Shown: positions 46,943 through 59,449 of the stretch, one piece after another
Position numbering within the stretch: position 1 is the first letter of the stretch
Layout: the number at the start of each line of letters is the position of its first letter
Origin: Girardinichthys multiradiatus
Lineage: Eukaryota > Chordata > Actinopteri > Cyprinodontiformes > Goodeidae
Assembly: GCF_021462225.1 (NCBI RefSeq)
Contig: NC_061798.1
Span: 18,684,820 to 18,748,819, forward strand
Direction: 5' to 3'
DNA length: 64,000 bases
Made by a program: the position numbers and the translations under genes
Notes under the pieces: model-generated
What the model was told of the DNA's origin: nothing
Databases searched by the model: none
What the model saw: only the letters and a program-made list of their open reading frames with translations

Positions 46943-49900
46943 TTACTGTCTGGGAAAGTGAGATTTCAAGTGTTCCTTCAGAGACGGTATAGTGAGAAAC
47001 TCCTTGTGGCACACATGGCAGCAGAGAGGTAGTTTCAACAACTCGCTGGTGCCTTCTTTAACAGAGACTTTTCCACTTGCTTCAAGCATCTGAATGACAT
47101 CTGTAGGGAGAAGAAAAAACAAGCATTCTTGCAAATACTGTAAGCTAAGCAATAGAGTACAGTAAAATACATACAAAATGTTAACAAAGGTAAATTTGTT
47201 CCCACCATGAGAATCAATGAAGTAGTCTGTTGTGAAAGAGTTCCAGTGCTTCTTGTTCTTTAAACAAGGAGAGTCAAAGTCCTGGCTGATCACATGGAGG
47301 TGAATGTGACTGTAAGAGAGTGTAAACGAGTATTGAGTTTTACTTTAAAATACAGTGCCTTGCGAAAGTACTCGGCCCCCTTGATCTGGTCAACCTCTCG
47401 CCACATTTCAGGCTTCAAATATAAAGATATAAAATTCTATTTTTTTTGTGAAGAATCAACAACATGTGAGACACAATCATGAAGTGGAATGAAATTTATT
47501 GGATGTGTCAAACTTTTTTAATAAATAAAAAACTGAAAAGTGGGGCGTGCAATATTATTCGGCCCCTTTACTTTCAGTGCAGCAAACACACTCCAGAAGT
47601 TCAGTGAGGATCTCTGAATGATCCAATGTTGTCCCAAATGACTGATGATGATAAATAGAATCCACCTGTGTGTAATCAAGTCTCCGTATAAATGCACCTG
47701 CTCTGTGATAGTCTCAGGGTTCTGTTCAAAGCACAGAGAGCATCATGAAGACCAAGGAACACACCAGGCAGGTCTGAGATGCTGTTGTGGAGAAGTTTAA
47801 AGCCGGATTTGGATACAAAAAAATTTCCCAAGCTTTAAACATCCCAAGGAGCACTGTGCAAGCAATCATATTGAAATGGAAGGAGTATCAGACCACTGTA
47901 AATCTACCAAGAACCGGCCATCCCTCTAAACTTTCATCTCGAACAAGGAGAAGACTGATCAGAGATGCAGCCAAGAGGCCCGTGATCACTCTGGATGAAC
48001 TGCAGAGATCTACAGCTGAGGTGGGAGAGTCTGTCCATAGGACAACAATCAGTTGTACACTGCATAAATCTGGCCTTCATGGGAGAGTGGCAAAAAGAAA
48101 GCCATTTCTCAAAGATATCCATAAAAAGTATCGTTTAAAGTTTGCAACAAGTCACCTGGGAGACACACCAAACATGTGGAAGAAGGTGCTCTGGTCAGAT
48201 GAAACCAAAATCAAACTGTTTGGCCACAATGCAAAACGATATGTTTGGTGTAAAAGCAACACAGCTCATCACCCTGAACACACCATCCCCACTGTCAAAC
48301 ATGGTGGTGGCAGCATCACGGTTTGGGCCTGCTTTTTGTCAGCAGGGACAGGGAAGATGGTCAAAATTGATGGGAAGATGGACGGGGCCAAATACAGGAC
48401 CATTCTGGAAGAAAACCTGTTGGAGTCTGCAAGAGACCTGAGACTGGGACGGAGATTTATCTTCCAACAAGTCAATGATCCAAAACATAAAGCCAAATCT
48501 ACAATGGAATGGTTCACAAATAAACATATCCAGGTGTTGGAATGGCCAAGTCAAAGTCCAGACCTGAATCCAGTTGAGAATCTGTGGAAAGAGCTGAAGA
48601 CTGCTGTTCATGAACGCTCTCCATCCAACCTCACTGAGCTCCAGCTGTTTTGCAAGGAAGAATGGGCAAGAATGTCAGTCTCTCGATGTGCAACACTGAT
48701 AGAGACAAACCCCAAGCGACTTGCATCTGTAATTGCAGCAAAGGGTGGCGCTATAAAGTATTAACACAAGGGGGCCAAATAATATTGCACGCCACACTTT
48801 TCAGTTTTTTATTTGTTAAAAGTTTGACACATCCAATAAATTTCATTCCACTTCACAATTGTGTCCCACTTGTTGATTATTCACAAAAAATTAGAATTTT
48901 ATATCTTTATGTTTGAAGCCTGAAATGTGGCAAAAGGTTGAAAAGTTCAAGGCGGCCGAATACTTTCGCAAGGCACTGTATATGCAACATGAAACGTGTG
49001 ATATTTTCCTAAGAAAACACAAATTCTAACTGAAAAAGTATTAAATGTTTAACAAAAATGCCAAAGTGTAGCAACAGAACATTTAAATGGATGGATGGAC
49101 GGACGGACGGATTTCCTTACCTCATACTTGGGATAGCGTGGTAACCTGAGCGGAACCGCAACGTGCTTGAATCTGGACATTGCTGGATCATGCGGTCAGC
49201 AACCTGCTGCATGTGTTTCAGAAGATCATAGTGCTCTGTACGTAAAGCTTTTAGGCTGGGAATCGACTGCCATGGAAGGACTAACCAGTGGTAGCGAGCT
49301 TTAGGGTATTTGTCTATAATCACAACAACCTTATCATCCTTGTAAACCTGAAATACAGAAATAGGTTCAGTAAAACAAATCAGGCTGTGAGCAAGCATGA
49401 TAGTGGTTTCATATCATTTTTTGTAAGGCATTGACCTGCATCTGAGGATCTAGCATTGAAGTCTTCAGGCCTTGGCTCCAATGTCCAACATTTTCCTACA
49501 ACAAATGAGGGATCAACAATGTTTACATTAAATATGGATAGACATGCAGCAGACTCTCGAGGACATTTTTTTCCTCACCTTTGTTTTTGTGTTTTCTCCA
49601 AGACTGACTGATGGAGAGCCACTTCCGTTCTTTTTTGCAGCTTTCAGAGTCTGAACATTTCTCTGGCTGTTGCTGTCCTTCGATGTTTCCTCTCTTGGTC
49701 TTTTGGTGCTGCTATGGTGGCCAGTGAGATCTTCTTTGAACTGTACGGTGTATGGGTAAAGCTGATTCACAACATGGAGCGTCTGCCCAGGCTTTATTCT
49801 GACCTCATTGTCTTTCCCTACCACCACAGAGTCTACTGATGTGGGGTTCAAGCCCAGCTTTATAAAAAAAAAAAAAAAAAAAAGTAAGAGAGGTTTGAAC

Positions 49901-51099
49901 GTTGGTTCATAAGCAGCATATGAAGTCATTTAAATAAAAAAAACTCAATGTTTCTGCAGGAAGACATACAAATACCAAGCACTACTGAAATGTTTTAATC
50001 AGCATTTTTATCTGAATATTAGCCATGCTTCTGTTTTATTAGTGGGTTCAAATCAAAGATTCACAGTCTTACCTGTTTAACCTTGACATAACCTTTGTTG
50101 CATTCAGCTTTCATTTCAACTGGGTAGGAAGGGACAGCATTCAATCAGGTAAGAGCCCAGTTAGAAAACATGTCTTTACATTGGTATCACTATACATTCA
50201 CAGAACATAAAATAGATGCTGGTCATTTTGCAGCCTTCATCATTTTGTACTTTCTATACTTGACTTTTTAAGATACAAAAGGGAACCACTTTCTACTTCT
50301 GCTCTGACAATGGCTAATTGTGAAAGCAGGTCTGAAATCGTTTTAAATTCTATTAAAGTCCACTTTAATAGATTAATAAATAATAAATTCAATAAATGCA
50401 TCTTAGAGTTCCGAGAGATTATGATCCCTGATCAAACCAAATATTTTCATCAGTTAACTGATCAAAACAAGCTTAGAACCCGACTCAATGGAAACCGGTT
50501 GTAATAAGTTTCCAGAAAATACTATACCATTAAAATAAATGTAGGATTAAAGCATTGTATTACTATTTAATCCCATTACTCATTACAACGCAGTGGTTAA
50601 GTGCATACAAATAGTAAGCAGTAAAATATGGGGCACAAATTAGTGAAGAGGTAAATTAACCAGGAGCCAATAAAGATAAATAGGGAAAGATATTTTTATT
50701 TAAAATATGACTTGAAATAGTTAGCACCAATCCCTATTTTGCCTGCTACTAATTTACCTGTTAGTGTTTTATTAGTGACTTAAAGACCTGGCATTGTTAC
50801 ATCATATTATGTTTTTGTTTTGTTTTAAAATTGTGTTCGCTCACCTTTTCGTGATAATAAATGTACTAACACCACTGCTATTAAACTTTTTTATCAATAC
50901 AAGGAGCAGAAAGTACTGTGGAATAAGCACCCTCGTGTTAGCATACAAACTGATGTTGACTATTGTTACCTTGCTGCCGGGAGCATTTCTTGTCTTTAAT
51001 AGTCGTTTCTGGGCCTCGCCCCACGACAACCGCCTGTAAATGCGGTAGCTGAATTGGTTTATGGGAACCCTCCTCGCTGATAAGCCAGCAAGAAGGCAT
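46943..51099 (-). CDS. aptx: Aprataxin
   Basis: Seven exons join without stops: 50970-51099, 50073-50119, 49579-49857, 49436-49495, 49121-49347, 47206-47309 and 46943-47100, giving 334 residues. The N-terminal FHA domain begins [19 protein letters not shown], with [17 protein letters not shown] and [16 protein letters not shown]. It would bind phosphorylated XRCC1/XRCC4. A basic Ser/Lys-rich linker follows. The HIT catalytic domain starts at [10 protein letters not shown], with [13 protein letters not shown] and the histidine triad [10 protein letters not shown]2H2 zinc finger ([20 protein letters not shown]) ends the protein. Aprataxin removes 5'-AMP from aborted DNA ligations in the nucleus. 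All key residues are present. The intron between exons 5 and 6 holds a Tc1 transposon in the opposite orientation. The start lies a short way from a divergent GC-rich promoter. Confidence 0.96.
47353..48978 (+). mobile_element. Nearly complete Tc1-like transposon in an aptx intron
   Basis: It is flanked by TA on both sides (47351-47352 and 48979-48980). The ends are inverted: CAGTGCCTTGCGAAAGTACT, and the reverse of the right end TACTTTCGCAAGGCACTG. The terminal repeats are long, about 210 bp each, with a second conserved inner block (ACTGAAAAGTGGGGCGTGCA near 47530, and its inverse near 48800), as in IR/DR-type elements. Length is 1626 bp. The repeats have diverged by several substitutions and small indels, so it is not a very recent arrival. 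Confidence 0.9.
47745..48764 (+). pseudogene. Tc1-like transposase with a nonsense codon and an altered catalytic residue
   Basis: The frame runs from the ATG at 47745 ([10 protein letters not shown]) to the stop at 48764, 339 codons long, broken only by TGA at 47775-47777, where a CGA (Arg) codon would be expected. From 47787 on it is fully open (325 residues). It has the paired-type DNA-binding region ([19 protein letters not shown]), the first catalytic Asp in [13 protein letters not shown], and the Glu in [15 protein letters not shown]. The second catalytic Asp, normally in QDNDPKH, is Val here (QQVNDPKHK). It is therefore expected to be inactive although the frame is nearly intact. Confidence 0.85.
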
Positions 51100-51192
51100 T
51101 TTATCATTTTTTTTTTAACGTTTTTTTTTTGGTTTTTTTTAAGTTAGCAACGTTTACATCGCAGCCCCCGCTTGAAGATGATTATGCTAACT

Positions 51193-51202
51193 TCTCGCGA
51201 GA
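51193..51202. promoter_or_regulatory. TCTCGCGAGA promoter palindrome between aptx and dnaja1
   Basis: A perfect 10-base palindrome lies 94 bases upstream of the aptx ATG, in a local GC-richer patch. This motif is known from TATA-less housekeeping and bidirectional promoters in vertebrates. On the plus strand a splice donor (ATAAG followed by GTGAAC at 51210) follows immediately, so the dnaja1 leader exon may end there; that is an inference. Confidence 0.6.
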
Positions 51203-51539
51203 TTATAAGGTGAACGGGGGTTGGAGTGTTTTCGCTTGGCACGCGGGTCAGAAGATTCTGGAAGAAAGGCTTTGCTGTGAGGCTGCCGCTTGTTCTCTTC
51301 TTAAAAGGTTGGAAAACGATTATTATCACACTTGTTTTATATGTGTCACTGTCAGCTCTGTTTAGTTTGGCCAAAGGCCGAAAGAACAACTTAGCTAGCA
51401 TTTTAGCTTTGACCTGGCCAAGTAGCTGTATTAGCTACGAAGGGCCTCATCAGTTTCGGTTAAGTGCCGATCTAAGCAACGCTTTTTCCTGCGATGGTGT
51501 GGAAGTTTATTACCCAGAATCATTACATCATCTATAATC

Positions 51540-53525
51540 GTTGAAACACTGGTAACTGCCCCAGACACATTCAACCAAAGAGTCATTTAAAACTAGTTTC
51601 ACCTGTGTTGTTGTTATTATGAATCGAAACTTAAGCTTACCATGACACCCAGATGCAACCTAACGACTATGGGCGCATTCTATCAATCTCTTAACAAAGC
51701 TTTTAACAACCAATAATGACCAAATCCTTCATAAATGCATCTGGTCATAAACAAGCAGCTGACAAATCATAAAAATGAAGTCAAACTTTTGTGGAAATTA
51801 TTTGCGTTTTATTATATGAAAGAAACCTCAGTATGATTTAATATAAATCGGTCATTATTAAATTCATATTCGGCATCTCAGAAGCGCTAGCACCTGTTAG
51901 AGAATCAACCCTGAGAAAATAAATATGTTCTCGTATTAATTGGTGTGTTGATGAAACGTTCAAAAGGCTTGTATGTCAGGATAAACAAGATCATGTGTGT
52001 AGGATAAAAAATTAAGAAAGTTACAGCATTTTAAACATCGAAATTCCGTAAATAACAAAATAACCCCAAAATGCTTGTTTCAAAATGTACTTTAGCTGCT
52101 GCAGGGTAAAGTCCAACCAATCTAACATGGGTGTTTTGCTTTTTAAGATTAGAATAAACACCAGTAGGTTGATTTCTAACTCTTTTTAATCAAGCCAAGC
52201 TTTAGCCTTCAACATAGAATTTTTTTTTTTTTCATCATTAAAAACACCGCCAAAGATTATTCTGCCATGAAATAAAGGTTGTATTTCTTCAGTATGTTGT
52301 CATTTGATAAGTGTTTTTTTTTGGGGTTTTTTTAGGTATGCTTGCAAATTTGTCGCCCTTCTGTCTGTAGGTTGAAAGATAAGCTAGTTACAGAGTTTTA
52401 AAAGGTGGAATTCTGGGATAATTTACATTAAAACCTGGAAAATGTTGTGACCTCAAAATTACTACTAACTGAAGAGACATTCCGCTTGTATTTTCTTTCA
52501 AATCAGACATTATAGTAGAATACTGATACTAAAATATAAATTATTTCCAGATTTAGATGGAAACTGAAACCTTTGTGCAAGCTACTTCTAGCTCATGGAT
52601 CAAATTAGTTGATTTTTATTTCTATATAGGTACTTGAAAACAAGATTATTTGGTTGGTTAAATAACTTCCACTCATCTTTGGGTAAACCAAACAAAGATT
52701 TGTCAGACCAAACACGTTAGCAATAATGTTTGGCCATGGTAATAACGGGAAAGAAAAACTTAAGTAACAAAATGTTCTAGATATGTTTAAGTTTGAAATA
52801 GTGCCGTGCCTTGCTGTAAGTCTTTTTCCATTATTGATGATTATTATTATTAACAATATTGTTTCATTGGCAGTTTTTTTTTCTTAACTAGTTATTTCTT
52901 ACTATCTTTTTTCAAACAACATTTGAAGTTTCTGTCAAGTTCTGTTGTTCATGACCAGCTATTTAAAAGATGTGAATTATATATTGCTATTTTGACACAT
53001 TTAGAAATGTTAAGCTTTTCAATGTTAAGCATTTGAGGATATCCTCACAGAGGGAGTTAAATTAAGCGTTTTCATTTCTGAATCGGCATTTTTCAATGAA
53101 TCTGTTTGTTTAAAAATATATATTCAGTGCTTATTGTTGACAATACTTAGAGTGAAGAAATAAACTCCCTGCTGAAGCAAATTTAAATAGATCATGCATA
53201 TGTATAACTTGCCTCCTCCAAGCCTCGGTGTTTTAATCTTAATGGATTTTACTAGCATTTAAAGCTCTTGGAGATGGGCAAGATGCACTTTTCACTGGGT
53301 ACTGGTTCAGGTCCTGGTATTTTTGGACTGGAAGAGGTTCTGAAGAGAAGCACTCAATTCAGACTGAAAGAACTGAAATTCAACGCAAATTGTGTTTTAA
53401 ATTTCATTGAAATTTTGTCAATTCTCTCGTTCTGTGCACTGAGAGACAAAATATTATTTGGCAAAGGTCCTTTTATTGGGTACGATTTTTAAACTCCGAT
53501 GTTTTTATTTTCTCTTTACATCTGC
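51540..53525. other. Probable first intron of dnaja1, nothing else recognised
   Basis: AT-rich DNA between the shared promoter region and the dnaja1 start-codon exon. The latter is preceded by an acceptor (CATCTGCTAG followed by GCTTACC at 53529). No repeat or exon that I can name. Confidence 0.4.
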
Positions 53526-53549
53526 TAGGCTTACCTGGTAGAGGCAAAG

Positions 53550-56500
53550 ATGGTGAAGGAAACGGGCTTTTACGACACCCTCGGTGTTAAGCCCAATGCA
53601 ACTCCTGATGAACTTAAGAAAGCCTACCGCAAATTAGCCTTAAAATATCACCCTGACAAAAACCCCACTGAAGGAGAAAAGGTATGTCCCTTTGTCTTTG
53701 TTGTTACAACTAGAACCACAACAGCTCTGCCAGAGATGTTTTTCAGCCCCGTTGGTTTGATTTCCCCTGAAGTTCAAACAGATCTCGCAGGCATACGAGG
53801 TGCTATCAGATGCCAAGAAGAGAGAGGTGTATGATCGTGGAGGTGAAAAGGCTATAAAGGAAGGAGGAACAAGCGGCAGCGGCGGTGGTGGCGGTTTCAC
53901 ATCGCCCATGGATATCTTCGACCTATTTTTTGGTGGAGGTAGTCGGATGCACAGAGAGCGAAAAGGTGAGAGCAAATGTTTGGAAAAGCTTACAGTGGCT
54001 TTGGAATCGTCTAAATAAGTGACATCAAGGTCCTGTTGTATCTCTAAATAATAAAAAAATATGTCTCGAGTATTTACCAACCGATGCCTCTGAAACGTTT
54101 CTGGTAGGATTTCATTTTACCTTTTGTTAAGAAGTCCCAAATGTGTGGTAAATTTCTGCCTTCTGAACAGTAAGAAAGATGAGTGATGAGAGCATCAGAT
54201 GCTGTTTGGGATTTAAGTTAAATCTGTTTTTATTTTATTTTGAGAAACAGGAGAATCATTTTCTGAGTTATGCCCTCTGGTATCGGCCTTTGGTCCAGAG
54301 ATATACTTTTATAAAAAATAAGACGTGGCTAAATCCGTCAGCAGTTTCCATAAAATTGTCCTCCTTCTCTTCATCTCCTGCATGAAGATTTGAGTTTAAC
54401 ATTTTAAGCATTGCTGTCCTGGGAGCCACAATTATACATGCATTCACCCAAAGATGCTTCGAGGACAATTATTCAGGCAATACAAAAGGTAATGATGAGT
54501 GAATCTTAGGACACTCATAAGGACAGGAAGAGTTGTTCCTTACTTTCTTTTATAATCCTAATCTTTACTTTCATACACTGAGTTTTTCTTGGTATTTGCA
54601 TTTTTTTTCCATTTGTCCATTTATATTAAATGTTAGTGTTTATACAGTTAAAATGGGCTGAAAATTGATGAAACAAATTTGAGTCTGGCAAGGTGTAGGA
54701 ATATAAAGATGCATTGAGGATGCATGGTAATTTTATTCGGGCAAAACACAGAAAGACATGCACTGTCCAAATGCTAGACTGCCCAACTTACCAAGCATAC
54801 TAACATCTGCACAGTTTAAACTTCCTGTCTGGACGGAGTTAAAGAGGTTTATATGAATTAATAGTAGAGTCTCTAGGTTGCTTGTGTGCAGTATGTCTAA
54901 ATAACCTGGCTATTGTTTTATTGAAACCATACCCTGTATTATGGTTATGAAACAAACTTTAAGAAATGAATTTTACTCCGCACATTTTTCAATTTTGCTG
55001 TATTCACAGGCAGTTGGGTTCAACGGCCACTGACTGAAAAAGTTTGACTATATTGTTGAATACTCTTTAGTTCATTAGCATTTCTGTCGGTTGTACTTAG
55101 AAAAAATGATGCAGGATTTTATCAATAAGCTGTACTAATGTTTTAAACCAGTGATCGCAATAGTGCATTTTTTCAAAATCATGATGACCTTCAATCCAGA
55201 GTGAAGTATGTTAACGTCCTATTAGCTCTGAGTATATTCTAGTAATTCATAAGTTGTACGGTTTTGTTGATAATCAGTTTATTTATGATAAATCATTGAG
55301 TTTGAGGCGCCGTGTGATGTCCAGGTCGGCTGCTACAGTCCTCGACGCAGCTGACCTGGGTTCAATTTCTGACCTTCTGACCTTTACTGCATGTCAATCC
55401 ATTTCTTAGTTTTTGTCCAAAAATATATGAATCATATATATATATATATATATATTTTTCAATTGGTTATTAAGGTGTTAAATGTTTGACAGTGATGTGT
55501 TTTATTCCACCACAGGGAAGAATATTGTTCATCAGATCACTGTGACCTTGGAGGATCTTTGCAATGGAGCAACAAGAAAACTCGCTGTGCAGAAGAACTG
55601 CATTTGTGAGAGATGTGAAGGTAAGGACGTCTGCAGTTTCCTTGTTAAAAATGGATCGAAGTTTTACACACATTGGTTTCATTCACTGAATGTTGATGTT
55701 TGTTTAATTTCAACACTAAAGCAGTCATTATTATTGACAGAACCTAATCCACCATTCCACGTCTGCAGTAAACAAACGATTTGGATTTCCATTGGATCCA
55801 TTTAGCTTTCGATTTTGCTTCCTATTTGCTTTACTCGAATGCCTCTCTATAAATCTGCTTTACGAGTTTAGGGCTTTTCCACGTTGAACCTGGCGCATGC
55901 TGCATGCAAAAGCGGCTTTGCTCTGCACCGCGTAAAGCGCATGCTCGGCTGTGCTCGAAGTTTGGCACAATGCTGCACAGAGGACCGAGTGTTGCTCCCC
56001 AGTCGCTCCTCTGTCACGTTCTTTCACACATCTAGTATACACGCATCTTACATAAACTCCTGTAGAGTAGCAAGTAGGCAACACCTTCTTTTACTCCCTG
56101 TTCCTCTGTTCCTTCTTAATAGCAGGGCTGTAGCTAGTGCTTGTTTCAGCATCTGAGGGATGCCCCTGGCACTGGCGATGAAGGAACCTCCTGCTTGCCA
56201 GTTGAGGTCACCCCCTTTTTTTTGTGAAAGGCTGTACACTCCCGAGCAGAAATTTGTGGGGGCCATTAAACTCCCTTGAATTTGTGTGAGTCGCGAGCTG
56301 GAGAGAAAGCCTTGACGTCATTATCTGCACACTGTCAGGTTGTTTTGATTTTCCCAGCAGGTTTTTCAGCCCAGACACTCATAGAGATTCAGAAAACAGC
56401 TGATTGTCCAACTACAGTTCACATCAGTTTGGTTAATGCCGTCCAGTTTTGTTTGTCAGGATACCTTTTGTGTACAGATTTAGAATAAGTTGACGCACTC

Positions 56501-59449
56501 ATTTTCTCTGCTGGTTAGTTATGCTGCAGTCCACCTTCATGAACTGGGAAAATGTGTTTCTAAAATTATAAAAATCAGCTGGAATCTCTCTAAAAAACGA
56601 TTTCTACCTATTTTTGACAATACATAATACAGAAAAGGACTTGTTTTTAAAAAACCACTAAAAGACTGTTTTGATCAATCAGTTAAGGGGCAACAAACCT
56701 TGAGAACATAGAAGACCCCAAATCTTTAAACTTTGCTAAAATATCTTCTTTCTTTATCATTAAAAATAAACTTTAATCAAGATGAGAGAAGTTATCAATT
56801 GAAAGTTGGATTATCAAAAATGTGTATTTATGCTTAATTATTTAGCCTCATCTCAAAAAAATGAATATTGGGTTATCACAGGAAATCGGAGCAAACAAAC
56901 TTTATGTAACAGTGTTTAATAACACAAACAAAATCGTAAGCAAGAAAGGTTCCTGTATTAAATTGCTAGATATGGTGCTTAAAGCCTCTCCTGTATGCAC
57001 CATAAGCTGTGGAGGATCAGCATTCACACAATCGGCTCAGAAACTGCCCTTCTCAGATTCTCCTACTCTGTCCTCCTGCTACAACCCACAAGTTCACTAA
57101 GGTGATGTTTGTGTTTGGTTAATAACCCAGTCTCATATACAGTTGGACCGCTGTGTCATCACTCAGGTGGAGAATAACCTCTAGTTTCCACCACTTCTGA
57201 AACATCACATCTCGCAGGTTCGCCTTTGGCAGGAAATCTGTGGAAAATGTCTTAGAGCAGGGATGTTTTCAGCAAGCCGCTCAGCAGCAGACTCATCAAA
57301 ACACGCAGAGGACTTATTATCTGAGGAGAAGGTGGAGGCTACTTTGTGTTCGTTTATCATATAAAATCACACTAAAAATACATCGAAGAAATAGTGATCA
57401 TTTTTATGGCACTCCTGCCCTCCCCACCAATAAGATCAGCCTTTTTCCCATAGTTTTCCACAGTGCTGATGGCCTTTTTTTTTTTTTGTCTTCTTCTCCG
57501 CGGCAGGTCGTGGGAGTCGTAAAGGAGCCGCACAGATGTGCATGCCCTGCCACGGTACTGGAGTACAGGTGCGCATGCATCAGTTGCTTCCAGGCATAGT
57601 GCAGCAGGTGTCCACCGTGTGCCTCAACTGTCAGGGACAAGGACAGAGAATCAGCCAGAAGGACCGCTGCAAAACATGCGGAGGACGCAAGATCATGCGA
57701 CAGAAGAAGATTCTGGAGGTTCACATTGACAAAGGTCTGGCTTTATGAGTCTTTCTCTCTGGAACAAGGTGTTGGTTAAAACAATGAAACAGACAGTTGA
57801 ACTGGTGAGCTGATGTTTTTCCCCCAGGAATGAAAGATGGACAGAAGATAGTTTTTCACGGCGAGGGGGACCAGGAGCCGGGGTTGGAACCAGGTGACAT
57901 CATCATCGTCCTCGACCAGCAGGAACATGCAGTTTTCACTCGGTAAAAAATAGTGTTTTTTTTTCTGGTCGTCATGTTGCTGATTTCCCCTCTGCAGGAT
58001 TTTATTTTTACTTCAGGTGGCAAAGTGGGATTAGAGTCTTGGTTTCAACAGATGCGCTGACATTGTATATTACTTTAGCAGGATTTGCAGTAAACGTTTA
58101 TCATCTATCCATCACAAGAGGTTGCAACAACAACAATCTGTATAAAAAATTAGGAAATTCTGCCAAGTTTTTATTTACAGAATATACCAGTAAAACAAAT
58201 AACCAGTTATCTGCAAACAAACATCTGCATCTTTAATTATATTCACAGATAATTTGATTAATTTCATCGCTAGCAATAGCAACAATGGTTCATCTAGTCA
58301 AACATGCCAGCATGAAATGACCTTTGTTGTTGGACTTGTTTTTGTTGTCCTCAGGAGAGGAGAAGACTTGCTTATGTCGATGGAGCTGCAGCTGGTTGAG
58401 GCTTTATGTGGTTTTAAGAGACCGGTTCAGACACTGGACAGCAGAACTCTCCTTGTTACATCTCATCCAGGTAAACGTAACCATTAAACACACAGCAGCA
58501 TGTGTGTCTCTGGTTTGAACATTAAAAATACTTTTTTATTTAGTTTGTTCATAAAGGTTCAAGTTTGTAACTGCATTGGATTTACATTGAAATATGTGTG
58601 TCGCCTGATCTAATGGAGTAGAACAATTGAGACTTATTTTTTTTTTTTACTGGTTCTGATTTTTAGTAGACCCTTGATGGAATGTCCCATCATGTTGTTA
58701 TAACCAATCTCTGCTGCCCTCTTTGCATTTCTAACCACAGGGGAATTAATCAAGCCTGGAGACACCAAGTGTGTCCTCAATGAGGGGATGCCCATGTATC
58801 GCAGACCTTTTGAGAAGGGACGTCTTATTATTCACTTTTCGGTAAGAGCTGTAGAGCTTACGATTTATTTTCAGTTTTTAAAAAAAAGCATAGAAATCCC
58901 ATCTGCTCCTTGACATCAGAGTAATGGAGCTCTTCCAGAGAATGATGCATTTCTGACAGTAAAAACGTGCAAATATTTAAGTAACATATCAGTATCTCAC
59001 CAGTGGTTAAAGTCATTCAAAATCCTTTCCCCCCAAAGTCTCACTTTCCTCATGGGAAATTAAATGACCAAAGTGTATTTTCCCGATCATGTAAATAGCT
59101 GTGTAGGCCACAAACGGACTCGATCTCGGTCTGGTTGTGGCCTACGGTCCCACAGAATTACTTTTGAGCAGCCCTGTAGTTCTGGTATGAACCCTTTCAT
59201 GCTTATTTCCACCAGGTGGTGTTCCCGCCCGCCAATTTCCTCCCCAAGCACAAGCTGAAGGAGCTTGAGCGCTACCTCCCTGAAAAGATGAACCCCGAGC
59301 AGACGGACAGCATGGACGAGGACCTATACATCTACGCTGACCTGGAAGACTGTGACTTGGAGAGCAGAAGAAGACACCGACATCAGTTCTACTACATGGA
59401 CGAGGACGACTGTGCCAGCACGGGCGGCGTTCAGTGCCACACGTCTTAA
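53550..59449 (+). CDS. dnaja1: DnaJ homolog subfamily A member 1 (type I Hsp40)
   Basis: Eight coding exons: 53550-53681, 53773-53965, 55516-55620, 57507-57734, 57828-57942, 58355-58470, 58741-58841 and 59216-59449, totalling 1224 bp, 407 residues, no internal stop. The J domain starts [15 protein letters not shown] and has the HPD motif (KYHPDKNP). A Gly/Phe-rich linker ([19 protein letters not shown]) follows. The cysteine-rich zinc domain has four CxxCxG-type repeats ([32 protein letters not shown]). Then come the substrate-binding beta domains ([34 protein letters not shown]). The C-terminus CHTS is a CaaX-type box for farnesylation. It acts as an Hsp70 co-chaperone in the cytosol and at membranes. 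It is divergent from aptx, as in mammals. Confidence 0.97.
54020..55515. other. dnaja1 intron, nothing else recognised
   Basis: A short (TA)n tract lies at about 55434-55456 near the acceptor. No exon or named repeat. Confidence 0.4.
55640..57500. other. dnaja1 intron with a GC-richer patch
   Basis: About 55850-56280 has higher GC than the flanks (GCACCGCGTAAAGCGCATGC, GTCGCTCCTCTGTCACG). It could be an old insertion, but I see neither inverted ends nor a protein match. The rest is ordinary intron. Confidence 0.35.

Noticed and set aside
51129..51537. Overlapping open frames between aptx and dnaja1
   Set aside because: They lie across the GC-richer promoter region and show no protein family features; more likely leader or intron DNA.
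55850..56280. Possible extra gene in a dnaja1 intron
   Set aside because: It is GC-richer, but the frames are short and inconsistent, there is no splice-bounded coding exon, and dnaja1 is complete without it.
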